Shown piece after piece: positions 8,412 through 17,000 of a DNA stretch of 63,488 bases (within the stretch, counting starts at the first letter, position 1; the number at the start of each line of letters is the position of its first letter). The stretch lies in assembly GCA_025356475.1 (NCBI GenBank), contig JANXSX010000117.1, positions 1 to 63,488 on the forward strand, written 5' to 3'. The position numbers were made by a program, and so were the translations under genes. The notes beneath the pieces are model-generated. The model worked only from the letters and a program-made list of their open reading frames with translations, was not told where the DNA came from and ran no database searches. This DNA comes from Isosphaeraceae bacterium. Lineage in GTDB: Bacteria; Planctomycetota; Planctomycetia; Isosphaerales; Isosphaeraceae.

Positions 8412-10478
8412 ATGCCCACATCCTATCATGTCGGTGATATCAGGAATATTGCCTTGGCTGGTCATGGGGCGTCGGGCAAAACGTCCTTGGCCGACGCCCT
8501 GATCTTCGCCGCCGGAGCCGTTGTTCGGCGCGGTTCGGTCGACGATGGCACCAGTATCTCGGACGTCGAGGACGAAGAGAAGCGCAGGCACTTCACGATC
8601 GATTGCCACCTGCTGCACTGCGAGTGGACCGGCAAGCAAGTGCATCTGATCGATTCGCCGGGCTATCCCGACTTCATTGGCAACGCCCTCTCCGCCCTGG
8701 CGGCGGTCGAGAATGTTGTGGTCACCATCTCCGCCCCGCTCGGAATCGAGGTCAATACCCGCAGGATTGTCGATGAGGCGAAGCGTCTTGGCCTTGGTCG
8801 GATCATCGCGCTGACAAAAATGGATGGTGACAATATCGACGTCTTGAAGCGGGTCGAACAGATCCGCGAGTCGTTCGGATCCGAGTGTGTACCCTTCTTG
8901 CTGCCGATCGGTCAGGGTCGTGGGTTTCGAGGAGTGATCGATGCCTTAAACCCACCTGTCGACGTTCCCGAGGATTGCCCGATCCACCCTGTCGAAGCCT
9001 ATCAGATGCTCGTCGAACAGATCGTCGAGGGTGATGAAGCGTTGATGGAACGCTACCTAGTGGGCGAGACAATTCCGCTCGACGAGTTGCGCAAAGCAGC
9101 GTGCAAAGCCATCGGCAATGGGCACCTTGTGCCGATCGTTTGCATCGGTGCCAAGCGCGACATTGGGGTCCGCGAGCTGCTCGATCTCTTGTCCGACTGT
9201 GGGCTGAGTCCGCTCGAAGTTCACCGGTATGGCTCATCGCCGGGGGTTGACGATGTCGAAGTTGAACCCTTGGAAGAAGGGGCAGTCGTCGCGCAAGTTT
9301 TCAAGACAACAAACGACTTGTTCATGGGAAAACTTAGTTACCTGAGAATCCATTCTGGTCGGCTCACTTCCGACATGACACTCACCAACCTCCGGACCGG
9401 CAAGACTCAAAAGCCGGGGCATCTTTATCGGCTCCAAGGCAAGACGCAAGAGGAAGTCAAGGAGGCGATCGCCGGCGATATCGTGGCCGTTGCCAAGTTC
9501 GATGACCTGCATATCAGCGATACCGTGACGGCCGGCATGGCCCACGGGGCGACCAAGATGACCTTAAACGCGATCCGGTTTCCGACCCCAATGGTCCCGC
9601 GGGCCATCGAACCCAAGACCCGAGAGGACGAGCCACGAATCTCGGCCGGCTTGACCAAGATCGCCGACGAGGACCCGACTTTCACCTTCCGGCGCGACCA
9701 CCAAACCCACGAGCTGGTGATCTCCGGGATGAGTGAACTTCATCTCGACGTGATCCAGCAGAGACTCAAGTCGCGATTCAAGGTCGACGTCAATACGCAT
9801 GTGCCACACGTTCCCTATCTGGAAACGATTACATCCGAAAGCGAAGCACACCACCGACACAAGAAACAAACCGGAGGCCGGGGCCAGTTTGCGGATGTTC
9901 AGCTCCGAGTTCGACCGCTCGCTCGCGGGGAAGGATTCAAGTTCGTTGATGCGGTGAAAGGGGGTGTCATCCCCAATCAATATGTTCCCGCTGTCGAGAA
10001 AGGGGTGCGTGAAGCGCTCGATCGGGGGGTGATGTCGGGAAATCCTGCGGTCGATATCGAGGTCGAAGTCTTCTTCGGCTCGCATCATGCCGTCGATAGT
10101 TCTGAACATGCGTTCCGAACCGCCGGGGCCCAGGCCTTCCGAAAGGCATTCATGCAGGCGAGACCGGTCCTGCTCGAACCGATCGTGAACCTCCAGGTCA
10201 CCGTACCGATGGATAAGTTCGGCGATGTCACAGCAGACCTCTCGACTCGCCGAGGACATATCAGCGGGATGGAGGTCATGTCCGACGGTCAGCAGGTAGT
10301 CCAGGCTGAGGTCCCACTCAGCGAGGTCCTTCGCTATGCGACCGACCTCAAAAGCATGACGGCCGGGCGAGGTTCATACACTATGGACTTCTGTTCTTAT
10401 GAACCTGTCCCGCCCAATGTCCAACAAAATCTCGTCGATCGATACGCCAAGACCAGGGTGGGCATCGAAGAGGATTGA
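8412..10478 (+). CDS. EF-G-like translational GTPase paralogue (EF-G2 type)
   Basis: A 688-residue GTPase with EF-G architecture: G domain with G1 GHGASGKT (residues 17-24), G3 DSPGYPDF (81-88) and G4 TKMD (135-138); domain II around 290-370; domain III near 400-470; domain IV with TGGRGQFADV; domain V at the C-terminus. Odd: the catalytic His of the G3 motif in canonical EF-G (DTPGH) is Tyr85 here, and switch I lacks the usual RGIT sequence. These traits match the EF-G-like family typified by Thermus TTHA1498 rather than housekeeping fusA. The role is probably an auxiliary ribosomal or recycling function (inference). It is monocistronic and closed by a strong hairpin. Confidence 0.85.
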   Translation: MPTSYHVGDIRNIALAGHGASGKTSLADALIFAAGAVVRRGSVDDGTSISDVEDEEKRRHFTIDCHLLHCEWTGKQVHLIDSPGYPDFIGNALSALAAVENVVVTISAPLGIEVNTRRIVDEAKRLGLGRIIALTKMDGDNIDVLKRVEQIRESFGSECVPFLLPIGQGRGFRGVIDALNPPVDVPEDCPIHPVEAYQMLVEQIVEGDEALMERYLVGETIPLDELRKAACKAIGNGHLVPIVCIGAKRDIGVRELLDLLSDCGLSPLEVHRYGSSPGVDDVEVEPLEEGAVVAQVFKTTNDLFMGKLSYLRIHSGRLTSDMTLTNLRTGKTQKPGHLYRLQGKTQEEVKEAIAGDIVAVAKFDDLHISDTVTAGMAHGATKMTLNAIRFPTPMVPRAIEPKTREDEPRISAGLTKIADEDPTFTFRRDHQTHELVISGMSELHLDVIQQRLKSRFKVDVNTHVPHVPYLETITSESEAHHRHKKQTGGRGQFADVQLRVRPLARGEGFKFVDAVKGGVIPNQYVPAVEKGVREALDRGVMSGNPAVDIEVEVFFGSHHAVDSSEHAFRTAGAQAFRKAFMQARPVLLEPIVNLQVTVPMDKFGDVTADLSTRRGHISGMEVMSDGQQVVQAEVPLSEVLRYATDLKSMTAGRGSYTMDFCSYEPVPPNVQQNLVDRYAKTRVGIEED

Positions 10479-10491
10479 GCACCTGACAAGT

Positions 10492-10516
10492 TGTGCGGGA
10501 GCGGCCCTCCCGCACA
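10492..10516. terminator. Perfect 10-bp hairpin between convergent genes
   Basis: TGTGCGGGAG (10492-10501) and CTCCCGCACA (10507-10516) form a GC-rich perfect stem with a 5-nt loop, followed by TTCCCAT. It occupies the 58 bp between the stops of the EF-G paralogue (+) and the small secreted protein (-), so it likely terminates both. Confidence 0.7.
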
Positions 10517-10536
10517 TTCCCATCGGTCACTTTCGA

Positions 10537-11082
10537 TCAATTGGGGAAGCCGTATACTCCGCCGCCACCGATGCCGAAACCGTAGTTCATCCGGGCATAG
10601 TTGTTGATATTACCCTGAATCGAATTGGCACGCTGAATCCCCAATGACTGAGACGCCTGCTGCTCTGCGCGATTCGGACCTCCACCCTGGTCGAACCTGG
10701 CCACTGGCACCTGTGCGTTTTCGTTCTGGAACCGGTTCCCCGGCGGGTAATACTCGGCCATCCTGCCGACGCCTCCGGGATTCCTGACCCCCCAAGACTG
10801 GTCGGATCGGGGCAGTGGATTGTGCCGGACCACGCTCTTGTGAGCAGGTTCGTAATAGTTGGGCTCGCTCGGGTCGACCGGGATCGGTGGATAGAACGAA
10901 TAGTGGTAGTTGGGGGTGCTTGAAGAATGATTGACGGTGGTCACGTTATGCGGTTGTGGCGGTCGTCTGGCCGCAGACGGGCTGGTGCCCGTTGGCGAAG
11001 GGGTCTGAGCCTCAACCTGACAGGGTGTTAATGTCGGAAGTGCCAGGAGAACCAAACTGGGCAAGGTGAATCGGGCACGCAT
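10537..11082 (-). CDS. Small secreted protein, Pro/Asn/Tyr-rich
   Basis: A 181-residue protein with a signal peptide (basic MRARF, hydrophobic LPSLVLLALPTLTP, likely cleavage near residue 27). The mature part is low in structure, rich in Pro, Asn, Tyr and Gly, with repeated Tyr-Pro patches and a Gly-rich C-terminal end (GFGIGGGGVYGF). No family recognised. The start at 11082 was chosen because it places the signal peptide at the N-terminus; the open frame continues far upstream without protein-like character. It is divergent from pdxA and convergent with the EF-G paralogue. Probably a cell-surface or periplasmic component. Confidence 0.65.
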   Translation of the reverse strand: MRARFTLPSLVLLALPTLTPCQVEAQTPSPTGTSPSAARRPPQPHNVTTVNHSSSTPNYHYSFYPPIPVDPSEPNYYEPAHKSVVRHNPLPRSDQSWGVRNPGGVGRMAEYYPPGNRFQNENAQVPVARFDQGGGPNRAEQQASQSLGIQRANSIQGNINNYARMNYGFGIGGGGVYGFPN

Positions 11083-11289
11083 GGTGTTGATCCCTGAGGT
11101 CAAGGTGTGGGCGAATGAACCTATCCAATCACCTATAGTACTATTATAGCGGACATATTGGACAAGGGGAGTAGGTTTCTTTCTGACTCTCGACTCCGCG
11201 CCGCTCGTTTCGGTGGCTATGCTCAACAACCAGAAATGACGGAAAACGCTTCCTAGTCTACCGATAGATACCTGAACCTGGAGCTTCCG

Positions 11290-12348
11290 TTGGTCGATTC
11301 TGCGGACCGAAGACCGTTCGTTGCCTTGACAATGGGGGACGTGGCTGGAGTTGGTCCCGAGGTCATCGCCCGCGCTTGGGGCGACTCCAGCTTGCATGAA
11401 CTCGCCCGCTCGATCGTGGTCGGAAACCGTGATGTTCTCCAGCGTGCCTTGTCGTTGGTCAGCTCCCAAGCGAGAATTCAAACGATCGAAGACCCCAAGG
11501 ATGCGAATCCGTCCGAGGCCTTGATTCCCTGTTTGGAAGGAACGACCGTTGATCTCACCTCGGTGAAACCCGGCCAGATCGATGCCCGAGCGGGTCAGGC
11601 TGCCGCCGATTTTCTCACGACCGCGATCGACCTGGCGCTTGCCGGAAAGATTGACGCAATCGCGACACTCCCTCTGAACAAAGAGTCACTTCACGCTGCG
11701 GGCGTAAAGCATCCGGGGCACACCGAGATTCTGGCCGAGCGCTGCCAGGTCGCGGAGCACGCGATGATGCTCTATCTCGAACCACCGATCGCCCAGGGGA
11801 GCGCTGGGCTCGGTGTGATTCATGCAACTCTGCATGTGGCGTTAAGGGAGGTCTTTGGTCTTCTGACCAAGGAGTCTGTCCTCGGTAAGATTCAGCTTGC
11901 CGATGAGTCTCTCCGCCCCTTCACCCAGGGTAGGCGTCCTCGGATTGCCGTCGCAGGGCTCAACCCGCATGCGGGTGAAAATGGCCTCTTCGGAGATGAG
12001 GAGATCCAGATCATCGGCCCTGCCGTCGAGTCCGCCCGAGCGATGGGCATGGACGTGACAGGACCGATTCCTGCCGATACGTTGTTCAGTCGGGCGATCC
12101 ACGGTGAGTTCGATGTAGTGGTAGCGATGTATCATGACCAAGGTCATGTTGCGTTAAAGACAATTGGATTCGATAAGGCTGTCAATGTGACTCTCGGGCT
12201 GCCCATCATCCGGACAAGCGTCGCCCACGGGACCGCCTTTGACATTGCCTGGAAAGGGCTGGCTGAGACTACGAGCCTGATCGCGGCGACTCGGGTCGCT
12301 GGTCGGATTGTAGCCGGGCGAGCTTCGCTGAGAAAGCCATCGGCATGA
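11290..12348 (+). CDS. pdxA: 4-hydroxythreonine-4-phosphate dehydrogenase
   Basis: A 352-residue enzyme of the DXP-dependent pyridoxal-5-phosphate pathway; it oxidises 4-phosphohydroxy-L-threonine with NAD. Seen: ALTMGDVAGVGPEV (residues 12-25), the metal-binding His in HPGHTEIL, GLNPHAGE, and the late block AMYHDQGHVALK followed by VNVTLGLPIIRTSVAHGTAFDIA, which is diagnostic. A TTG start at 11290 is preceded by GGAG at suitable spacing; I found no ATG before the conserved N-terminus other than one inside it at MGDVAG. The stop overlaps the next start (ATGA), so pdxA is coupled to the phosphatase gene. Confidence 0.93.
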   Translation: MVDSADRRPFVALTMGDVAGVGPEVIARAWGDSSLHELARSIVVGNRDVLQRALSLVSSQARIQTIEDPKDANPSEALIPCLEGTTVDLTSVKPGQIDARAGQAAADFLTTAIDLALAGKIDAIATLPLNKESLHAAGVKHPGHTEILAERCQVAEHAMMLYLEPPIAQGSAGLGVIHATLHVALREVFGLLTKESVLGKIQLADESLRPFTQGRRPRIAVAGLNPHAGENGLFGDEEIQIIGPAVESARAMGMDVTGPIPADTLFSRAIHGEFDVVVAMYHDQGHVALKTIGFDKAVNVTLGLPIIRTSVAHGTAFDIAWKGLAETTSLIAATRVAGRIVAGRASLRKPSA

Positions 12349-12965
12349 ACACGCGTGTTTATTTGATCCGGCATGGGGCAACGTCCGCCAATGGCGAGGT
12401 CCCCTATCGCCTCCAGGGTCGAGGTTCCAATCGGTCGCTCGACGACCTTGGCATCGACCAGGCCCGCCGTACGAGCAGAGTCTTAGAGAGCATTCCCCTC
12501 GTTGCCGTCTACTCGAGTCCGCTGGTTCGGGCGTTCGAGACCGCGACGTACGTGGCCCAGGCCCACCGACTGAGCCCGATCCCGATCGAGGCGCTGACCG
12601 AGGCTGACATCGGGCGTTGGGAGGGACTGACCTGGATCGAAGCCCATGCCCTTGACCCCGAGCTGCACGACCAGTTCCACGCGAACCCTGGCACGGTTGC
12701 TTATCCGGGTGGAGAGTCGTTCGCCGATGTCGCCAGCCGAGCGACTCCGGCGCTCGTCAATCTAGCCCGTGCCCATCCTGGGTCGTCGATCGCGGTGGTT
12801 GCCCACAACGTCGTCAATCGCGCGGTGCTGGCTCGACTCTTGGGCCTACCGATCGATCAGGCTCGTACATTGAGGCAGGCGAACGGAGGCATTAACATGA
12901 TCGAGTATGAAGGAACTCAATCGCGAGTTGTCATGCTCAACTCAATCTTTCACCTTCAAGTTTGA
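12345..12965 (+). CDS. Histidine phosphatase family protein (phosphoglycerate mutase-like)
   Basis: A 206-residue member of the branch-1 histidine phosphatase superfamily. Seen: LIRHGAT near residues 7-13 with the phospho-accepting His, VYSSPLVRAFETA containing the second catalytic Arg, the acid ADIGRWEG, and the late VVAHNVVNRA with the second His. Such proteins dephosphorylate small phosphoesters (GpmB/CobC-like); the substrate is not predictable. It overlaps pdxA by 4 nt, so a role in vitamin B6 phosphate handling is conceivable but unproven. It converges on the membrane protein gene, with only 7 bp between the stops. Confidence 0.87.
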   Translation: MNTRVYLIRHGATSANGEVPYRLQGRGSNRSLDDLGIDQARRTSRVLESIPLVAVYSSPLVRAFETATYVAQAHRLSPIPIEALTEADIGRWEGLTWIEAHALDPELHDQFHANPGTVAYPGGESFADVASRATPALVNLARAHPGSSIAVVAHNVVNRAVLARLLGLPIDQARTLRQANGGINMIEYEGTQSRVVMLNSIFHLQV

Positions 12966-12972
12966 GCAGGGG

Positions 12973-14688
12973 TCAGTTCCACCGAAATGGCTTACCATCT
13001 CCCATTCGATCGAGGTCGTAGACCAGAAGGCTATCGCCAATGATGGAATCGGGTGTGAACCGCCAGAGAGCCTGGAACCTGGGCATCACGTCGTAGAGGC
13101 CCGCCTCGTGGATCGGACTGATGATCAGAATCCCGGACGTGGGCAGGTCCTCGGGTTTGGTATCGGGAAGGATGAGATGAACCTTGCTTCCGAGATAGTG
13201 CTCGACGGCGCGGAATCGCCCTTCTCGATCCTGTAGCCCAAAGTAACGGAGGTAAACTGGCCGCCCGTCCTTGGGTCGATTGTTGATCCACTGATCAACC
13301 TGCTTGAGTCCTTGGCCCCAATCGACATTGCTATCGTTGATCGCGAGGTAAGGCTTATGTCGGGGATAGTTCATGTATCCCATCGGGTTGGGAAGCCACG
13401 ACGCTCCATGAATCGCGGTAAGGAGTACCCCGCACCATGCGAGGCCTCTCACGACGGCTCCCCCACGCGCGACACAACGGCTCTCAAGCATCAACCAGAA
13501 CACGTATGGGGGTAAGAAATGTCGAAAACCGACATTGATGCGTGCCTGGACCAGAAACACCGTCCAGGCGAGAGCGGGAACCAGCAACGACCACTCATCC
13601 CAGAATGGCCTGAACCATCGAATTGAGACTAGACCCAACACGAACACCAGGGCAAGGCCAAGCGGTACTTTATAGCTGAGGACGACCGGATAGTAGTGGA
13701 GCCAGCCATGCTTCCGTGTTTCGCCAAGCAAGTAACCGTCGTGTCCCATCTTGCCGTGGCTGATCGCGCATTGGATTGACCAGAGATACAATCCCCCTGG
13801 GACCGGCTGTCGAAGGATTGGATACCGAACCGGTCGCGCGCCCTCTTGAGGGCCGGGAGGATGATAGATCACCGGATGAACATCAAAGAGCAGAAAGGCC
13901 CAGAACGAAATCACAAATGCCGCGACCCATAACGCGACCAGCTTGAAACGAGCCCCAAGTTTGGCACGGAGATCCGCACGCAGATCGAGCCCAGCCAGCC
14001 AGGGCCTGATCACCCAGTGGAGCCCCGCCATCAGTCCGACGACTCCCGGTAAGATCAACGCGGTATGCTTCGTGAGCATCGCCAGAGCCATCGAGCCCCC
14101 CGCAGCGGCCACTCGCAGTAGGGTCGGTGATTCCAACGCGCGCCACGCACAATAACAGGCGAGCGCGATTCCCGTGACTCCCAGAACGTCAAGCGCGGGT
14201 ACCGAGATGTGCGCTGTGATCGTCGGTTCGATCAACATGCAAATGCATGCAAGATATGCGGATTGAATACCATAGAGGTGTCGGCACCAGTGGAAGACCA
14301 GGGCAACAAGTGGTAGGAACAGAATGGATTTCCACATCGCCACCAGCAGCAGGATCCGGTCGACTCCTAGGGGATGCTCATACATGTTGAATGGGGTCGG
14401 GGTCGAGCGTCCTTGGACGAGGTCTGCAACGACGATCGGCAAAGCGAGCAGACCCTCACCGAGAGGGGGATCATTGAGGTCGGGACGGGGGATGCCGGGC
14501 ATGTCCAGGGTATTCGTGAGAAAGGCCGCGCCTCGCTCAAGGTGATACTGGTCGTCAAAGGTGCTACTGTGTGCATCTGTGATCCAGTAAGACCGGGGAA
14601 TCACAACGAGAGCACCCAGGCCAATGGCCAGCCAAAACCATCGGTCAATCGGAGGCCAAGGGCGAGCGATTGGCGAAGTTGCGGACAT
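12973..14688 (-). CDS. GT-C-like multi-spanning membrane protein (glycosyltransferase 39-like)
   Basis: A 571-residue polytopic protein with about ten hydrophobic segments from residue 17 onward. The first periplasmic loop contains FDDQYHLERG (acidic pair D45-D46), and a second conserved-looking block DLNDPPLGEGLLALP follows, the pattern of GT-C enzymes such as PMT/ArnT that use lipid-linked sugars. The C-terminal 150 residues form a soluble domain with NVDWGQGLKQ and YFGLQDREGRF. Closest idea: dolichyl-phosphate-mannose-protein mannosyltransferase-type glycosylation of exported proteins or lipids. It is the last gene of the FHA-moxR-GT group, 35 bp after the MoxR gene. Substrate unknown. Confidence 0.72.
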   Translation of the reverse strand: MSATSPIARPWPPIDRWFWLAIGLGALVVIPRSYWITDAHSSTFDDQYHLERGAAFLTNTLDMPGIPRPDLNDPPLGEGLLALPIVVADLVQGRSTPTPFNMYEHPLGVDRILLLVAMWKSILFLPLVALVFHWCRHLYGIQSAYLACICMLIEPTITAHISVPALDVLGVTGIALACYCAWRALESPTLLRVAAAGGSMALAMLTKHTALILPGVVGLMAGLHWVIRPWLAGLDLRADLRAKLGARFKLVALWVAAFVISFWAFLLFDVHPVIYHPPGPQEGARPVRYPILRQPVPGGLYLWSIQCAISHGKMGHDGYLLGETRKHGWLHYYPVVLSYKVPLGLALVFVLGLVSIRWFRPFWDEWSLLVPALAWTVFLVQARINVGFRHFLPPYVFWLMLESRCVARGGAVVRGLAWCGVLLTAIHGASWLPNPMGYMNYPRHKPYLAINDSNVDWGQGLKQVDQWINNRPKDGRPVYLRYFGLQDREGRFRAVEHYLGSKVHLILPDTKPEDLPTSGILIISPIHEAGLYDVMPRFQALWRFTPDSIIGDSLLVYDLDRMGDGKPFRWN

Positions 14689-14723
14689 GATACAGCTCTC
14701 GCGATTCTTGGTTTTACGTGGGT

Positions 14724-15716
14724 TCAGGGGACTGGCACATGGTCCAGAATTCGACCGATCAGATCTTCCGACGAGAGCCCATCGGCATCCGCTTCATAAC
14801 TGACAATCACCCGGTGCCGCAAGACGTCGCGAGCAAGTTGCTTCACGTCGTGGGGAGTGACAAAGTCTCGTCCTTCGAGCAGAGCGTGTGCCCGAGCGGC
14901 GGCGAGTAGAGAGAGGCTCGCTCTCGGACTTGCCCCAAGCTCAATAAAGGAGGCGAGATCGAGGCCAAACGCAGTTGGTTTCCGAGTCGCACCGACCAGA
15001 TCGACGATGTAGCCCTTGATCGATTCGGCGACGCGGACAGTCGCCACAGAGGCGCGGAGGCGACGGAGATCCTCAGAGTTGAACACCGGAGGCAGGTCGG
15101 CAACCCGCTTCTGACTTGAGGCTTCAGGAAGGTCGAGCATCGCCAGCTCGGCCTCGCGCGCTGGGTAACCGACCTTGAGTTTGAAAAGGAAGCGGTCGAG
15201 TTGCGCTTCGGGAAGTGGATATGTTCCTTCATGCTCGACCGGATTCTGAGTGGCGAGGACCCAGAACGGATCGGGAAGCCGGATGGTTTCCTCTCCGATG
15301 GTGACTTGGCCTTCTTGCATCGCCTCAAGCAGCGCGCTTTGCACCTTGGCCGGTGCCCGGTTGATCTCATCGGCAAGGAGAACGCTCGTCACGATCGGCC
15401 CAGGCCTGACGTCGAAGGTGCCGGTGGAGGGCCGATAAACCTGGGTCCCGGTGAGGTCTGCCGGGAGCAGGTCGGGGGTGAACTGGATCCGGCGGAAAGG
15501 GAGGTCGAGGGCCGCCGCAATACATCGCACAGCGCGCGTTTTCGCCAGCCCCGGAACGCCTTCGATCAAGACGTGACCACCCGCAAGAAGCGCGATGACG
15601 AGACGCTCTAACAGAGCGCGTTGACCTATGATCGACATCTCAAGTCGGTCGATCAGGGATTCAATCTGTTGAGCTTCGGGCGAGCGGGCATGCAACGAGG
15701 GATCGTCGGCAAACAT
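14724..15716 (-). CDS. MoxR family AAA+ ATPase
   Basis: A 330-residue MoxR-type AAA+ chaperone ATPase. Walker A GVPGLAKT (residues 53-60), Walker B LLADEIN (113-119), sensor 1 in WVLATQNPVEHEGTYPLPEAQLDRF, and the C-terminal lid with GASPRASLSLLAAARAHA are all present. I chose the ATG at 15716 because the other candidate, 15758, lies inside a 20-bp hairpin. MoxR proteins usually sit next to DUF58 and VWA genes; here those are absent and the partners are an FHA protein upstream and a GT-C-like membrane protein downstream. Role: probably ATP-driven assembly or activation of a partner (inference). Confidence 0.92.
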   Translation of the reverse strand: MFADDPSLHARSPEAQQIESLIDRLEMSIIGQRALLERLVIALLAGGHVLIEGVPGLAKTRAVRCIAAALDLPFRRIQFTPDLLPADLTGTQVYRPSTGTFDVRPGPIVTSVLLADEINRAPAKVQSALLEAMQEGQVTIGEETIRLPDPFWVLATQNPVEHEGTYPLPEAQLDRFLFKLKVGYPAREAELAMLDLPEASSQKRVADLPPVFNSEDLRRLRASVATVRVAESIKGYIVDLVGATRKPTAFGLDLASFIELGASPRASLSLLAAARAHALLEGRDFVTPHDVKQLARDVLRHRVIVSYEADADGLSSEDLIGRILDHVPVP

Positions 15717-15738
15717 CGGCGGTCGATCCCAGGAGAAA

Positions 15739-15783
15739 CACGGATGACTCTTCTTCATGGCAGATGAAGAAAAGTCATCCGTG
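15739..15783 (-). terminator. Long hairpin between the FHA gene and moxR
   Basis: Arms 15739-15758 and 15764-15783 pair over 20 bp with a single C/A mismatch around a 5-nt loop. Read on the minus strand, it starts 9 nt after the FHA stop codon and is followed by TTTCTCC. It could be an intrinsic terminator or attenuator, or an mRNA-stabilising element separating FHA and moxR expression. The stem is long for a simple terminator. Confidence 0.6.
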
Positions 15784-15791
15784 CAGGGTTG

Positions 15792-16622
15792 CTATTCCTT
15801 TGACGCTTTTCGACGTTCGAACATCTTGCGGAGGATGTCCTGCGCAGCGTCGCTAGTATCCTTGTAAACGGGCTTGGTCGGACCGGTGTCGGCCACGGGT
15901 GCTTTTTTCTTGATATAGAAGGGGTTCGATTCGTCGATGAACTCCTCGGGCATATCGTCGAGCGAAGCTTCTTCTTCCGCAGCTTCCTCTTCGGCTTCGC
16001 GATCCGACTCCCCTTCGTTCTCCCCATCGGGAAGCCGTTCGAATTCCTCGTCATCCTCGGGAGGCTCGCTCGCCTTGACGGCTGGGGCCGGAGGAGGTGT
16101 CGGCGGCTTGGGAGCGGCTGCGGTGGCATCTCGGAAGGCGGCAATGGTGATAGTGTCGCCACCATAGATGCCCGAGGGCCGTTCCGGAGTCGCGTTGGCG
16201 TTATCGGCAACCAGCCACGAGTCAATCTCATCGCCGCTCACATCGTCGAGCGAGGTCACCTTGGCCTTGACCACAGGGGCTGAAGCGGCAGGGGCGGGTG
16301 AGACCGGCTTGGGGGGGGCGACCCCTTGAATCGAGACTGCAAACGTCAAGTGACCGACCGTGACGAGGTCCCGATCTTTGAGGCTATACGGCTCGGTCAC
16401 AGCCTTACCGTTAACCAGTGTGCCGTTACGACTCCCGAGGTCTCGGACGAAGACCTTATCGACCGTGAGGGTGAATTCCGCATGTTCGCGGCTCACTTGC
16501 TCGCTGTTAGGTCGGAGATGGCACGTCTCGCCCCGACCGATTCGGAACGGGGACTGGACCAAGGGAATCACTTTACCTTCAGGCTTGCCTTGAACAACAA
16601 CGAGCTGGACTTTCATGGGCAC
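15792..16622 (-). CDS. FHA domain-containing protein
   Basis: A 276-residue cytoplasmic protein. Residues about 5-98 are a forkhead-associated domain with the phosphothreonine-binding signature: GR (29-30), S44-x2-H47 and SRNGT (64-68). The rest is a flexible, Pro/Ala-rich then strongly acidic linker (about 105-235), ending in a basic segment around FYIKKK and a short helix ILRKMFERRK. It likely reads Thr phosphorylation by Hanks-type kinases and passes the signal to the MoxR ATPase encoded downstream. A large hairpin separates the two genes. The kinase partner is not next to it; the nearest in the window is at 24-27.5 kb. Confidence 0.9.
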   Translation of the reverse strand: MPMKVQLVVVQGKPEGKVIPLVQSPFRIGRGETCHLRPNSEQVSREHAEFTLTVDKVFVRDLGSRNGTLVNGKAVTEPYSLKDRDLVTVGHLTFAVSIQGVAPPKPVSPAPAASAPVVKAKVTSLDDVSGDEIDSWLVADNANATPERPSGIYGGDTITIAAFRDATAAAPKPPTPPPAPAVKASEPPEDDEEFERLPDGENEGESDREAEEEAAEEEASLDDMPEEFIDESNPFYIKKKAPVADTGPTKPVYKDTSDAAQDILRKMFERRKASKE

Positions 16623-17000
16623 CGTCCCGACCGTGAAAGGTCTACAGCGAGTGAGTTAGAAGACGACCACCTCGCCTGAGAATCTCGCTCCGCCTGCCAA
16701 TGAGGATGGAAAGACGAGACCGTGACCCACCGAAAGGACAGTGAGTGCATGGTGACAGCGGTGGAGATCCGTAACAAAAACATCACAATAGCGAGAGGGT
16801 TCGACCTCAAACAATGTTATCCTATCCGAGCCCGTCACGAGAGAATAGTGGCAATGGCGACTCTCTGCAACAATTCGGTCAAGAGCCGAAATCGGCGACT
16901 CAGACATGATGACGCCGGTAGTGTACGACGACTTGGCGAGTCGGTCCATAGGGGTCGCAAAGCTCAACCACCTGGCCCCCGTACGAGCCGAAACTGCCTC
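16623..17000. other. 378-bp spacer between lplA and the FHA gene
   Basis: No gene is convincing. A 103-codon minus-strand frame (16656-16967) exists, but its product has no domain, a composition unlike the neighbours and no good ribosome-binding site. The stretch probably holds the promoter of the FHA gene and the end of the gcv transcript. Confidence 0.4.

Noticed and set aside
16656-16967. 103-codon minus-strand frame in the FHA-lplA spacer
   Set aside because: No domain, no ribosome-binding site and no conserved composition; the product looks like random translation.
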